The notes: generated by a model not told the origin, from the sequence alone. A stretch of DNA of 64,000 bases from Scortum barcoo (GCA_023238725.1 CM041547.1:24669428-24733427); one strand, 5' to 3'. Shown: positions 1 through 14,045, numbered from the stretch's first letter. A program made the numbers and translations.

Positions 1-199
1 ATAAATGACACTCATAATGAGTGTTTTATAACATATTATAACTTATAAACACTCAAGTTACTTTCTGTGAAAACAGTGTCATCATGAATTGCAGTTAAAT
101 TTACTTAATTAACTCTTTTATTTCTTCTATTTTATATAACTAATTTTCATAGAGTTAGCTTTAATGGGAATCAGACCTGTGGTGTTTCATTTACCAACT

Positions 200-612
200 T
201 TGTAACCACAACAAAAGTGTCTGTGTGTGTGTGTGTTTGTGTTTGTATGTGCCAAGTTGGGACATATGATGCACACTCACTATTCAAGCATCCTCTTGCT
301 CTCTCTCTCTCACACTGTCACACATATGCACATCACACACACACACACACACACTGAAAGAGAGAGATTTACTGATTTTGGATTGACATATGTGAGTGAA
401 AAAACCTGACAAGCACAATAACAAAAGACTCTCTCTCTCTCTCTTGCTCTCTCTCTCTTTCCCTCCATCCTCCCTCTGTCTCTTTGTGCTCCAGGGGGCA
501 ATCAAACTGTGCCAGCCCTCTCGCTCAACCATTCTTTCTTCCCTGCCATTGGTTAATGGACCCCTTTCCTGCAACTTCATTGGTTAGCTGGATCTCTCTC
601 TTTTTCTCCTTG

Positions 613-648
<36 letters not shown>

Positions 649-860
649 TGTGTCCATCCCCCTTCTTTTCTCTCTCTTGCTCTCCCTCTATATTTCTGTC
701 CAATCATTGTCTTGGCTATCAATCAGCCCTGACAGAATGTGGGGCCCACATGAAAAGAGAGAGAGAGAGAGAGAGAAGGAGAAAGAGATATATATAGAGA
801 AAGCATCAACAGCTGTTAACCTCTCTTTCTCTTTGTGTTTTTTTTTTCTGTTCACAGAGA
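200..860. repeat. Compound microsatellite block (TG, CA, CT, GA)
   Basis: A dense run of short tandem repeats: TG around 219-240, CA around 334-353, CT around 430-460 and 617-645, and GA around 755-778, separated by unique pieces that contain ATTGG (inverted CCAAT) motifs near 548 and 579. All long open frames here are low-complexity artefacts (Leu/Ser or Arg/Glu repeats). No gene is supported. Confidence 0.9.
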
Positions 861-899
861 AGGTGGAGTGATGGCGGGGTGGGCATTAATCAAACTAAC

Positions 900-1330
900 C
901 CCCTGGAACAGCCTCTCTCTCTCACGCACACACAATCAACACACACACACAAACATACACACACCATGCATAGACACATGCACATGGGAGTTCACAAGTA
1001 CGCTCCTACGCGTAAAGGTGACCACAAGCACACGCACACATACACACACACAAATTATGTGTGTGCGTGAATACACACTGACAGTGCGTTTGCATCCTCA
1101 AGATGGTGTCTCTCTCTCTCTCTCTGTATCTCTCTCTCTCTGAGCTCAGCTGGTGGTAGAAGTGTATTCAATTCCCTGCAGAGGAAGAGGGCAGCTGGCA
1201 GAGCTCTGTTACCATGGTGTGTGTATGTGTGTGTGTCAGGGGACACATGGCTCCACTGGGGTCTGGTCTGGCTAGGTACCACCTGACACACACACAAGCA
1301 CACACACACACACAAACAGATAGATAAATG
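900..1330. repeat. CA/CT microsatellite cluster
   Basis: Further CA and CT tracts (about 920-965, 1028-1052, 1109-1141, 1211-1236, 1286-1318). A 195-codon minus-strand open frame crossing 1055-1642 is mostly low-complexity Cys/Val/Leu sequence generated by these tracts and is not a gene. Confidence 0.85.
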
Positions 1331-1564
1331 TGACACTAAAATGACGCGTGGAGCCGTGAAAGTGATGCACTGCGGGTGTCGTGGTTCCCCGCTAACTTGG
1401 TAACATGAGGAGGGAAGGTGTCTGAGAGAAAAGAAGAGAGATGAAAGACAGCAGAGAAAAGGGAAGGGGGAGGCTGAGAAAATTAAGTAAAAAAAACCAA
1501 AAACTGACTGAATAAACACAGTGAAAGATTTAAAAATGTCTTCTTCTCTCTGTGGCTGGCTTTC

Positions 1565-1720
1565 AGGTGACATTACACCATCTGGCAGCAGGCAGCCATT
1601 TTGGAGGTCTTCTGCCTCTGAGAAACAATGGCTGCAGACCAAATGGAACTCAAACCACCTTCAAATGAAACTCATTAGCGTGTTTTTGATATGCAAATTA
1701 CACAGTATGTTTGGTCGTGT
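1565..1720. promoter_or_regulatory. Candidate conserved non-coding element
   Basis: A unique, non-repetitive stretch of balanced composition within microsatellite DNA. It contains the motif GCAGCCATTTTGG and, near 1690, ATGCAAAT (the POU octamer) next to a homeodomain-type ATTAG core. There is no coding frame of note. The call as regulatory DNA is inference from composition and motifs; cross-species conservation was not tested. Confidence 0.25.
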
Positions 1721-4700
1721 TCAAACTGATGAGAACATTGCTGCTAATAAACTGACAGAAAAATGATAAAGATGTGTTCAGACTGAATACAAAGCAAACG
1801 TTCATCTTGCTTTATTCATTCAAATGTGACCACTGGAGGTTATATTGTGCGTATGTTTTTACTCTCCTTTCAAGATTTAGAAAGCTCCAGAATAAGCAAA
1901 CATATTTTCCACAAGTTTAAAACACATTCATGTCATATGGATTTAATGGAAGGTGAATCAGCATCCATATGACATGTTCATGTGCACCCACTTGCACCTT
2001 TCTGTTAACTGTATTCAAAATCCAAGAAAACCGTATATTTAATTAGATCAACTGTGGTGCTGAGAATCTGTTTTAAATGAAAAAAATGTTCAATTATACT
2101 CAATTACAAAAATTGTAATGGCTGCTGTGAAGACTTCAGTGAAAATTCATGAAACATCCTCAAACAAGTTCTGACAACAAGATTTCAAGATTTCTTTTTA
2201 AGTTGTTAGAAAGAAACACCCACATGTAATCACTTATTTTGTGTTGTTAACTAATCTGATTAGCACACTGCTTAATCAAACAGAAAGGAACACAACCACT
2301 GATTACATTTTCTATATGTAATTTTTAAGATTTTTGCTTTCTACAATTTGCACATGAAAACTGTGACACAATTAAGATTAGACAAAGATGATTGTTATAA
2401 CAAATAAGATTAAGTTATGGTTCGGGTCAGGCAACTAAACTTTAAGGGAAAGGGAATTGTGGCTAAGGTTAATAAAAGATGCAGGTGGTAATTGCAGGGC
2501 TGTGATAGAACATGAAGTCAGATGAATATCAGATGCACGAAAGATACATTCACCACATCAACCAATACATTGTTTCAGTGTTGTTGGATAAAAAACCATG
2601 CTTCCTGGTACTGAATGTTTGTACTGGCCATCAATAAAGAGTTGCGGACTAGTCCAGTATGAACATAAATATACATATAGATGAAGTGTTTTACTAGCTA
2701 CCATTAGAATGCTGAAAATCCCTGTTTGGTGAATGAGCCCGCTGGCAAGACAATTTTCTGTTTATGGTTCCATTTACAACTTTCAACTTAGATATTTTCA
2801 AAGTTCTGATCATTATATCTTCCATATATGATGTAGTACTGCAATACAATGACCATTTATTGTAGTTTGAATGATCTTTTTAATGATGACTTGCAAATGA
2901 GAAGTATAAATAAACATTTGACGTTACTCATGACTTACTTGACATGACTTACATGTCTGATTACTTGTGTCTGTGTTTTGGTACTCTGTCATACAGTCTG
3001 ATCCAGCCCTGTGACTCAGCAGTAAGAAATAAGTAAGAAATGTGGGAGGAGCAGATCTGAGTGGTAAAAATAGATGATAGATAAATAATAATAATAATTT
3101 CACTTTACTAGAAGTTTACTTTCCTGTACTGACTCTTAAACTAGGAGAAGATGCTTTGGCTTGACACAGCTGTGTCACATTCATACACATAAAAAATAGA
3201 CAATACATGATTTTATCTTATGCATGAAACCAGCACACATCAGTTCAGATCAAGCAGAACTCTTACAGTTGTCACTTAAACTGTATGTAATTCAGAAAAA
3301 CTCCTCATGCCTTGAATAGACACACTGGTAGTATTTCTGACAGTAGCCTGCTGGTGCAGACTGTTTTGCTTCTTGCTGTGTTCAGCATCACTGCTCTACT
3401 CCAGGTGTACCATAAAGGGGCAGCTACAATGATTTCAAAGTCCCCGGTCCATTCACATTTAGCTGGACTCACTCAGAAATAGTAAAAGCTAGTTGACAGT
3501 CTGTAGCATTTTATAAATAATGTCCTGGTTTAACGTTGAAGTCAGTCAGGTTTGATTTTACGTAAATACACCCTGTAGATCAACATAATCCACAACATTC
3601 TTACAGTCATTACATTTAGATTTTTTTTGCCAAAACTGAATCAATACTTAAATCAATAATCAGTTCTGCCCTTGTTATGTGAATACATTTCCGGTGAACC
3701 GTCCATCAGTTCTCCTAAATCTGACCCAACTCTTAGCTGAAGAAGAAGGTGAGCATTGATAGCAGTGAGTTTTACCACAGCAATCCATGGAGCTGATGAA
3801 GGAAAACACCAGTCTGTGGGGTAAAACCCTCCTCTAGCTCTCTTTAAACATCACATATGATGTATGGGGGCCCAATATTATATTCTTTCATGGGGTACAA
3901 AGTCTTTGGTGGCACCCTGTCTTCACTTCTAAGCAATTGCTGCCATCCAGTCCGAATGTGGGAAGTGAATCTTATTTAAAAGATCGTCTCTTGTTTACCA
4001 CATGTGCACTGATGATGTGTTACCTTCAGGTTATGCTATTTTGTGTTAGCTAAATTCCCATCATTAATATCATCATCTTTAACTTTAATAATGATGACAA
4101 ATCTGCTGGTGGTCACTGAAGTAAAACAAAAGTCTCTGTAGAAAAGAGAGGAAAATAAAACAAATACACTGAGCCCTCATCAGGTCACAGGATGTTAGGA
4201 GATAATTATTGTTAAACTGGAGGTCACGCAGACACACACACACACACAAACACGAACACACAAACTTATCATCCCTGATAGCGACGTGTTAATGGATTAG
4301 TTTCATGTAACGCTGACAATGATAAGGTGGCGTGGGTGGGTGTTTGACAGAGACTGACTGTGTGTGTGTGTGTGTGTGGGTGGTGTGATAAGCAGATTCA
4401 AATGACATATTGATTTCGTACCACTAAACAATTGCCACCGCATCCATTTGAGCGTTGTGTTTGTATGTGTGTATTCTTTAAATGGATGAATGGATCTATG
4501 TTAATCTCTTTAAATGAACAGCCTTATTAAACCTCTCACCTACTTTAGTATTTGGGAGATATTAGTAGCTGCTGCACTGAATGGATGAAACACAGAATTT
4601 ATTTGGTTTTGTGTCACTCTGACCAGAATGTGAATGTGTGACTTTCCCTAGTGTTGCCTTAAGTGAAAGAAATGTTTTACAACCACAGAAGGAAGCCAAC

Positions 4701-7700
4701 CTCGCCTGTTCAGTATCCTCTACCGAAGAAAGTACAATGTTTGACCCCATATGTAGGCCTATTTTACAACAAACACAGCAACATGTAGGCTATTGGATTA
4801 CAACAGTGTTCCTGTCAGTCATTTTTGTCCTGAGCTTTCACCTAATTGTCAAAACCTAGTTTCAGTTTCAATCACAAGAGCAGCTGATGATAGTGAATGA
4901 TGGCTAATGCACCTTTTTGAATTTTGTAGAATGATGGTGTCCTTTTAAACGTATTATTTCCCCTAATTACTCTGCCGATCATCCTCTTCCACCTTTGGTT
5001 TCGTCTTTGTCTTTCTGTTTTCATCTTCCCCTTCCCTTTGCCCTTTTTCTCAGCATCCAGGTGTCATGTCATAATCATGTCATCTTGTGCTGTCGTGAAT
5101 AAGTGAATGCAAAGCCAGGATTAAACAAGCCTTTGAACAGGTTTTCTAATTCTGTGTAGTAAAACTGTTTTCATTTATCATGTTTTTTGTCTTGTGATTC
5201 CATTTTGGTCCCAACCATTCTATGGAGAGCCGCCGGTTTGTGCTATACTTAACACTAGAAGCACTCATCCACACAAACAATTCTAGACAAACATAAAAAC
5301 TGATAGGATATGGGCACACATAGACAGAGCGAAAGAATACAGTCATTTCTGTTCACACAATAAACACAGACAGAAGGCCGCCAGTTTAATTAGCCGTTAA
5401 CTCCTTGAATGCAGCCAGATTGGATGGAGGCATCCTCCCGGCAAAGAAGACTGTAGTTCTGCTCCCTCAGCGGTGTGTTTGCTCTGCTTTCTGATTTGAT
5501 GAGAGTGAGGCTGACATTGTCCTGCAGACTTGAAATCCAAATCCAAGGACACTGCGCAGCAAAAAGGGAATGAAATGAATTTCAATCTATGTTGACATTT
5601 TGCAAGTGGACATTGTTAATCATATAATTACAAGATCATGAGCGTAGATCAGGTGCAAGTTTCATCAAGTTTCAAGATTTCCACCACTTTTAAACTGGGC
5701 AGACATTGTACAGATTTATGCTGATAACTTTAACTTGCCCTCAGCTAATTTTGGAATCTGGCTGAATTCCTCTGTATCAGTTGAAGTACAGTTTGAGGGT
5801 GTTCACAATGCCTGATTAATCACATGAACAACCAACAATTTGACCATCATGTAGCTTTGAAGACCTCCACAGTCCATTTTCCAATGGTTGCAGAAATTTT
5901 GTAATAAACTATGGTGAGCTTGTTCTAATGTTCTTACAGTAGTACTTCACATGCTGTGGCTGAAACTAAGCTGTGATATAAAATTGATCATCTGCAGCTC
6001 CATATCCATATATATACTTTATTTCTTCTTACGCCCTGTTCAAAGTAGAAGTGCAGTGAAAGGAAATGGTTCCTTTAATTTTTTTTCCCAACAGCAATGT
6101 TGTCGATGGTGTGGTTGTCTTCTGTGAATAAACTTTACTGGAATGTTCAAACACTGATCCATGCTTAATTCCTGGTTCAGAGTTCAGTTTCACATTTCCG
6201 AATGTGAGAACGCCTTTTAAACTACAGTAATGACTTTAATGTATGCTAAAGCCATGCCGTCTGTTTTAACAAAAAATATGTGACCGTTTGCTCAACACAA
6301 CTGAACAAATTCATTTGAATGTATATTTTCACACTCACTGTCTTGTGGTGTGAGCCACAAGAAAATGGAGTTTATCAGTTTATCTATAAATAAATACTAG
6401 TATTCCAGCCAGTCAAATTTCATCATCATGTTGCACACCTTGCTCTGAATAACCAAATGTAGTATGTACTTAAATAATTTAATTCATAGAGACAATAGAT
6501 TTAAAAAGCCACATAAGGAAATATTCACATACACATTCATAAAGGCGTTATGACAAACACACACAGTGATTTTTAATAACAGTGTCAACAGAAGTTGTGG
6601 TGACAGTGATGGATGGGGGCGGGACCTAGAGAGGGTAATGGAATGACCTCTCCACCTCTCCACCAATAGGAAGCTGGCTGTGTGACCTTTGGGCCAATCA
6701 CAGCAACTTCCAGGTCAAATGTGACCAGAAAGTGAGTATAATTGGTCCATGTGAGAATGAACGAATGGAGGAGAAAATGAAGAGAGAGAGAGAGGGAAAC
6801 ATACAGAAAGAGAGAGAGACCTCACCCTCTTTAACATTGATAAGTAATGTAGTCCTACATAAACAGCAGTGTAATGTGTGTTCATCCAGATCATCATTTA
6901 TATTTATTCATAAAACATCCACCTTGTATGAGACCTTACCTTAGTACATTAAAAATCCACGATAAATTCACTTACAAAATGATCATTCGCTTTAGCTATT
7001 TCAGTCCCATTCAAAAAGAAATGACATAACTGTTACAATTATGCTGTAATGGGACAAGTTTAACATAATTGCTCTAATAACTGCTATTTAAAAAGACCAA
7101 ATGTAGTTCATTTTTGCTAAGCTTTACTGCTGTCAAAAGATCAGTTCTTCTGCTAAACAAACACAAACGTTCACAAACTGTCTAAGTACTGTGGCTTAGA
7201 TAAAATAAATATCCTCTTTAGCTACTATTTCAAAAATTAGACTTTAAAACACAAACATTTAGAACTGCTTTACTAATGAAGTTTTTAAAAGGCTAATAGG
7301 CCTTTTTTAACTTCAGGAACTGAACTATTTCTGCATTGCTGTTTGTGTTTTACCTACAACCACATAGACCAGGAAGAATTAAACCATTAAACAGATACAT
7401 CAGTGAAAGGTTTATTTATTATTTAGTTAAATGTTTATTATTTAAGAAAAAAATCTTGCAAAAAGAATAATAGATAATCTAACCAAAATTTTGTCTGTAC
7501 AATAATATGACGTCTTATGTTTCTTGTTTCACCCCTCCTGTTTTTAGTAACACTGCAGTGTTGTGAGATCTCTGTAGAGTGCAATTACGTGTAGTAATGA
7601 AAGCTTATTTTAGCTACATTTGGCTCTTTGTTTTGATTGTGCAGCCCACAACTTTTAGTTCTCTCCCAATACTTTCAGCTGTGCCATTTCTAGCTGCAAT

Positions 7701-8080
7701 GGGCAGTTGTTTTTTTAGTAGAGAATCTCTGATAAATCTACTGTGCACTACCTGCTCAGCACCTGAAGGCAAGATAAGTCTGAACGATGGATCACAAATC
7801 ACAAAACTTGGTGCATTTTGGTGGAAAAGCGTCTATGACCATCATCTGATACTAATCTGACAATTCTAATTGCAATTGCATGGAAGGGATTTTGTATTTG
7901 GTATTACAGAGGCTCAGGCACTGGCTGTAGGTTTGGACTTTAATACAGCTTGTGACATGCTAACTGTTGGCACGTTGTGCCTCTGAGCAGGTCACTTCAA
8001 CTCCAAACTGCAAACAGTGACTGCTAAGCAGACCTTATACTAAGATATTTTTGAATGTGTGGAGTTTAAGAAATACCTAT
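1721..8080. other. Gene-free AT-rich interval
   Basis: No exon, RNA gene or recognisable transposon was seen on either strand. It holds short CA/TG tracts (about 4230-4250, 4360-4380) and two unique, GC-richer islands: about 5375-5590, and 6600-6745. The second has a GGGGCGGGAC box, inverted CCAAT boxes and AGGTCA-like half-sites. The longest open frames (for example 7579-7860) have no recognisable protein features. Confidence 0.6.
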
Positions 8081-8304
8081 AACATAACTGTGTGAGAGTG
8101 TGTGTGTGTGTGTGTGCTGGTGAGAAAGTGTGCCTCACCATACAGCCATGTGTTAAGTATTACAACCAATCAGAGGGGTAATGCGTGCACACACACACAC
8201 ACGCAAATCACGGCACATGGATTGCGGCACAGTGAAAGTGATGGATAGATGGAACTACTTTCCTGCTTCCCATTCCACACCAGGCATATGGAAATCACAC
8301 ACAC

Positions 8305-8309
8305 ACATG

Positions 8310-8340
<31 letters not shown>

Positions 8341-8347
8341 ACACACA
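8305..8347. repeat. (CA)n microsatellite
   Basis: A nearly pure CA tract, one of several in 8095-8540 (others near 8099-8117, 8191-8203, 8430-8458 and 8525-8542). Confidence 0.9.
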
Positions 8348-8702
8348 GGTCTGTTTATTTACAGCTAGTGTCAAGTGTCTGAGATTGATTATAAATGAAT
8401 ACTGCCTCATGATTAGCCTGAACATGATGGTGTGTGTCTGTGTGTGTTGGTGTGTGTGATATATGCCTCTCAAAGACTTGTAGGTTAATGATTGGCTCTA
8501 CATTTATGCCTAGAATAATGACTTGTATGTGTGTGTGTGTGTAATATGACATAAGAACAGATGCAGACCTCAGCCAAGTGGTTGCAATTAGCTGTATTTT
8601 GCTCATCAATTACAGAAGTACACACACACACAGTGCAAATATGTCAGAAGTCAATCAGTTTGCCCCACACAGACAAATTTGTCAATCACACTGTCAAGAA
8701 CC

Positions 8703-8743
8703 ACCATCATCACTATCATCATCATCATCATCATCATCATCAT
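8703..8743. repeat. (ATC)n microsatellite
   Basis: About thirteen tandem ATC trinucleotides with a single interruption. The His- or Ser-rich open frames across it are repeat artefacts. Confidence 0.9.
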
Positions 8744-9052
8744 TACAACTGCTAAGGTTACTGTTTGTGTTTCTGTGTAGTTGGTTTATAATATCCTTAT
8801 GTATCAAAAGGAGTTATTAATTTGCGCTCTTTGTTAGAAAATGTCCCATGTAAACAAAGTCATTATCTTCATCATCATCATGATTTCATTTTATCAAGAT
8901 GACATGTTACATTGTTGAGTACAAAAAGATGGACTGGATGAAAAGGATGTCTGATAGCAGAAACCCACAGTGTGTGAACTGAAAACACATGGCATGTAGG
9001 TGGGAGGGAGGATGACTACAGAATGCTTGTGATGATACACAACGTAAGTTAA

Positions 9053-9110
9053 TAAAGGAATAGTTTAAGATTTAGTGAAAACCCCATATTTGCTTTCTGT
9101 CTGAGATGTT
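9053..9110 (+). repeat. Fragment of a dispersed percomorph repeat
   Basis: It begins with AAAGGAATAGTTTAAGATTT and continues through a TTTGCTTTCTGTC stretch. This is the opening of the same dispersed repeat seen at 28152-28215, 15060-15190, 30870-31000, 37700-37840 and 62795-62870. The copy is short and worn. Confidence 0.45.
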
Positions 9111-9539
9111 CCATGTTTGTCTTTTTGTTTACTTTGACATTTTACTTTACTTGGATTCAGATGCATTGGTCGGTATCTTCCATAAACTTTGATGCATTTT
9201 TGTTTTAATTTGTTATCTTTTTGTCTTTATCACTGAAACACTTATTGCCTGTGACAACAGTGCATTCATCAACATCAGAAAAGGAAGTGCAGCGGATCTT
9301 GAGACAATGAGTGTCTACAACATCTTCAGACCAGCCCAGCAGCCAGACCAACTGGACCAAGTGCCACTGAAAGCCATATGACTGCCCCAGAAAGAAAGGG
9401 TTAAGCTAATCCATATTAGACCTAAGGCTATTCCACTACCCAGCCAACTCCTGTCCAGTCACAGGGAAAAAAATGGATGAGTAAGACTCAAGCTAACTCA
9501 GCAACAGAAAATCAGAGACTGTTGTGCCCTCATCTCATG

Positions 9540-10790
9540 CGCTCAGTGGGTGGACTGTGTTTACATCACTGATGCTTGGTACTCAAACGTCAAAGCTGAA
9601 GACAATGTTTCAAGACATGGAGTCATTAATGTGAAGGTGGTCATATGAGTGCACAGACTGGCACATGTTCAGAGATGCTGCTACCCAAGACAACCACATC
9701 AGTCTTGATCACTATTACATCATATGTCAGCAAGTGTATTGATCAAAAAAGATCAAGATATAAGGAAGCATAAAACACCAGAGTGAGACTGAAAGTTGGC
9801 ATCAAGAGCGTAAAGTGGAGACATAAGGACAAACTTAAGAGAGACCTCAACATCAAAGATATGTGGAAAGCAATCCAGGAGCATGTGTGAGGCCATGTTG
9901 CCAAATGAGCTAAACACATTTTATGCTTGCTTTAAACTCTTCAACAAAGACTCAGCTGTCAGGTCCACTTCACCTCCAGATAACCAGCAAATGTCAGTGT
10001 CCACAGTGTATGTGAGAAGAATCCTGCTAAGAATGAATATTAGCAAAGCTACTGGGCCTGATAACATCCCTGGCCTAGTACCACACCTGCAATTTGATAT
10101 TAGACTTCTTCACAAACAGACTGCAGACAAACACACCTCCTCCGCTTAAGTGCTCAACACTGGACCCCCCTGTGTTCTCATTCCTGGTACCTGCAATCCT
10201 CGACATGGAGACAACTCTGTCATGAAGTTTGAGAAAGACACCACCACAATCATCAGCCGGATTTCAAACAATGATGAGACTTCATATTGGGTGGAAATGA
10301 ATAAACTTGCTGAGTGCTGCACAGAGAAACAACCTACTGCTCAATGTCAGTAACACAGAGGAGCTGATCACTGATTTTAGAAAAAAGGAGGAGAAGACAC
10401 AGTGTATACATCAGTGGAGCAGATGAACAGCTCTATGTTTCTTGGAATCAGCATCACAAAAAAATCATTGTGGTCATCTCACATCTCCATTTAGATAAGA
10501 GACAGCTCAGAAATGACTGTAGTTCTTAAGGACAGCAAATTTCCCATGCTATGTCAAGGACAGGAGAGCTCTGCAGTGGGTGATTAAAACCTCAGAACAT
10601 CATTGGTTCCCATCTACTGAGTAATATCGGTGACAGCTGCCTGCTCAGAGCACAAAGGATATTAAACAACAATACTCACACCATCAACAGCCTGTTCACT
10701 CTGCTTGTCTCTGCCAAGAGATACAGAAGTATCTGCTGCTCCAGAGCAGTTTCTTTCCTCCAGCTGTGAGACTTCCAAAGTCACCAATAT
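9540..10790 (+). mobile_element. Degraded L2/CR1-type LINE, reverse transcriptase remnant
   Basis: A broken, plus-strand copy of a fish non-LTR retrotransposon. Open stretches in different frames align in order with reverse transcriptases of this type. Around 9895-10100 there is a NELNTFYACF segment followed by KATGPDNIPG (the conserved K-A-x-G-P-D-x-I-P motif). Around 10220-10350 come an F-x-x-D-T-T and an SNNDETSYWVEMNKLAE segment, the usual sequence around the catalytic region. From 10340 a decayed LLNVSNTEELITDF-like piece and a C-terminal tail run to about 10790. Many frameshifts and stops show that it is dead. Confidence 0.75.
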
Positions 10791-10799
10791 TAATAGTTT

Positions 10800-13700
10800 T
10801 TCTTTGTTCTGTTATATTACATTTTTCTGTGTAAAACATAAAGGGACTACAACTTAAAATCTATTTACACAACTTTACGTTGTAAAGTGGCAACTGAACA
10901 AACCCTCTTGAATCCCTGTTGACACCCCTAATGACCAAATGCACCAAATGCATAGTGATATGTGGTTGAAGATGGTCCATAACAAGTCACTGAAACTACA
11001 GATGTGAAATGGACACACTCAAGACAGTTCAAGTATGCAAGCAGTGTTTTAGTTGATGAATACAGTGTAAGTATCAATTTATACAATATGACTGCAGCTG
11101 CTGGAAGTTTAAAATCAAATCAGAGTCGAATCAAAATCTACTACTAAGTAGATTTTTTTTTTAACTTTTAAAATTTTTGTGTTAACATTAATTCAACTTT
11201 GATTATAAACCTGATTTGTTACATTTAGATGGTCTGTTTCAGAGAGTTATCACCACATTATTTCTCTGGCACCCTATCTAGTCCATGCTATTCAGAAACA
11301 ACAGCAGAACACACATACATACCCACACACCAGACTCAGCTGTGAGGTGGCGTGGCTCCCACACACTCCACCCAGCTGCCATCACATGTCAGTCAAAGTC
11401 TGCCATGACCAATCAGAGAGGCTTGTCACTCCCCCTTTGTCCCAGACACCCTTTGGTCATTTTAGACAAGCAGAACTGACAGCCATTCAGGCGGCTGTGT
11501 GTGTGAGTGTGTGTGCCTGTGAAAATGAAAATGTGTGTGAATGCACTGTGACAATCACTGAGACGCAATTGACAACACAGCTGCGTACTCGTGTGTGTGC
11601 GTGTGTGTACATGTGACAAATAGAAGTCACCGTTTGATCAAAGCTGAACAAGGCGCCACAGTTGTCTCAACAACACACAGCAACATCATAGTAACAACAC
11701 TGCAATAATACATTTTAATAGTTTTCTATAAACCCCTCCTCCTCCATTAACACACACACACATGCATGGCCCAAAGATTATATATCATATTGTATTTTAC
11801 TCATTTACTTATTTCCAGAGAGTTCAGTGCAAGCTGGTTATTACATTATTGGTTATGAGGTACATGCCCCCATGTTTGAAGAACAGTGACTTAAGGGCAC
11901 TATAGTCTTAACATCTTGCTACTCCACTGAGATTGCTCTGTTTTGTTTTGGTGGACAAAGCAAGTAAAATATGGTCAGAGTAGAGTGCAGATTATATAAC
12001 TATTTAATAGTGAGTTGTACTCTGTATGACCCCTACAGTAAACTGACCTTTTAATTATTGCTATTGTTTCTTTTCTGGTCTATGCTCACTGGTTAACTGA
12101 AAAATAATTTTAAATGAGGCAGGCTTAGCCTGGAATGGATCAGTGGATGCCAGAATCTGATATTCTTCCATGGCCAGATATTAAAAAGGTATCCTAAAAA
12201 TAAATTATAACAACATATGTTATCTTTAAACGACACACATTCCTGAATAGATAATGCCTCATCATAACACATGTACCTACAACCCATAGCATAGCTATTT
12301 ATGTGTAAAATCAATCAATGGATTTCTAAATGATTCAGTGATTAATGAATCCTTTGAATCATACATAGCAAAGCCAAAGAGAGTCAGTTTGGCTCATTTA
12401 CAGTTCTTTGTTTCTTGTGGGTAAGTGAATATTTAAAATGGAAAAATAAACTAAGTTAAGTATTTTGGAAAATGACCCAAACTAAGGACTAAAAGTCAGA
12501 ACATCTTGGCCTCTGCTGCTTCAATTTTAACCACATCACTTCATGGAAATGAAATTCTAAATCACTTGATCAAGATTAGCTATTATCTATATGATCAAAC
12601 TGAGAAAAAGAACATACCAATAAACTCAGACAACCCAACTTGAAGGCAAGAATCATGTCACATTTTGAGGCATAGAACCATGTAATATTTGTTGCTCTTA
12701 ATATTTTCACATTACTGCTTAATAGTATTACCTGCTAACAATATTATCTATATTCTATCTTATATTGTATCTATTTAGTTATGTATTTTTATTTTAGTTT
12801 TTCATTTATATTTTAAGTCAGTGTTTTATATTATTATTTACTTGATCTATTTTAATTTAATACTGCTCGTGTGGTTTCATTAAAATATTTTTGAGCATTG
12901 TTAGAAGAACATAATATATGACAGATGTAGATGACAAGTAAAGTCTTAAAGTAAAGTAAACTATCAACACACTAACCGGCTTCTACATAAAACATTAAAA
13001 TACTGATGGCTAAAGTATAATATTCTTTACTGTGGTCTGTTGGCCTGCTTGTGCTTCATGTATGTGTCTATATGCTTGTGTTCATGTGTACAGGGGGTTT
13101 ACCACATAACACAGGCTGTAATAGAAACCTTGTACTATACAATTGTTGACTCGCACAGAAAATATTGACAGTTTTCTTTGGCTTTAAACTGGCTTTTTGC
13201 ATCACCTAGTGGTTAAAATGAGGAAGTTCAAACACTACGCCACCCACAACAAGATAAAAATGTGGTTGTGAGATCACTGAAATATTTAAATTGACAGTAA
13301 CAAAAATCTATTTTATGATCACAGAAGTTGTACATCAACTACACACAGTAAAGAGATAATTTTATAGGTGATGAAGTTGAACTATTTTCCTTCTACTTTT
13401 ATTACTATAGGAGCTGCAAATTGTGACCTTTACTGGTAAAATGTGACTAAATTAACTGACTCAAAATAAAGATTTCAGTTATGTTACTTATGTTACTGGT
13501 TGTGAAAAAACAACTAAAAGAACAACACATCAAAGAAAAATGACCTGAAAATCCATATCCTGACTTGAAAAAAGTTTTTCAAAGTTGAAATTTGGGCTCA
13601 TGCAAGAGCAAGAGCAACTCTAGACTCACATTAAAAATTATTTTTGAATACAAAATAGCAATCAGATGGAGCTAGGGGGATATGATTTTGTAAAAGAATT

Positions 13701-14000
13701 GATACCTAGAGACTTAAAAAGCCACATTGTTAACCTTGAGTACTTTCCTCTGCTTTTTAAAAAGTCACACAGATAATCTTGAGCACTATCCCACTTTCTG
13801 GCTGCACCACCCCCACCCCACCTTCCCGCTCCTCTATTTTCACTAACTTGTCTCTATATGTTTATCTTCACGCGGGGATAAATGGTTTTTCTGTTGCTAA
13901 TTGTGGCTGCATGTTTTTCTGTTGGCTGGTTTTGTGTTTCTCCAATCAGAGCTCTAAAATCCTGCAGGAACACGTTTGTTTTTTCAAGCACAGGAGCATC
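10800..14000. other. Gene-free interval
   Basis: AT-rich unique DNA with TG/CA tracts near 11500-11620 and 11753-11763 and very AT-rich sequence at 12700-12960. A GC-richer unique patch at about 11335-11480 could be regulatory but shows no exon. Nothing else can be supported. Confidence 0.55.
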
Positions 14001-14006
14001 ATTTAT

Positions 14007-14009
<3 letters not shown>

Positions 14010-14044
<35 letters not shown>
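14010..14044. repeat. (TG)n microsatellite
   Basis: A pure TG tract of about 17 units. The adjoining open frames that read Cys-Val repeats are artefacts. Confidence 0.92.

Positions 14045-14045
<1 letters not shown>

Noticed and set aside
1055..1642. 195-codon minus-strand open frame
   Set aside because: Most of it reads through CA, CT and TG repeats, giving Cys/Val and Arg/Glu runs. No domain and no splice context.
7579..7860. 93-codon plus-strand open frame
   Set aside because: Hydrophobic residues come from T-rich DNA, there is no family resemblance, and an equally long frame exists on the other strand.
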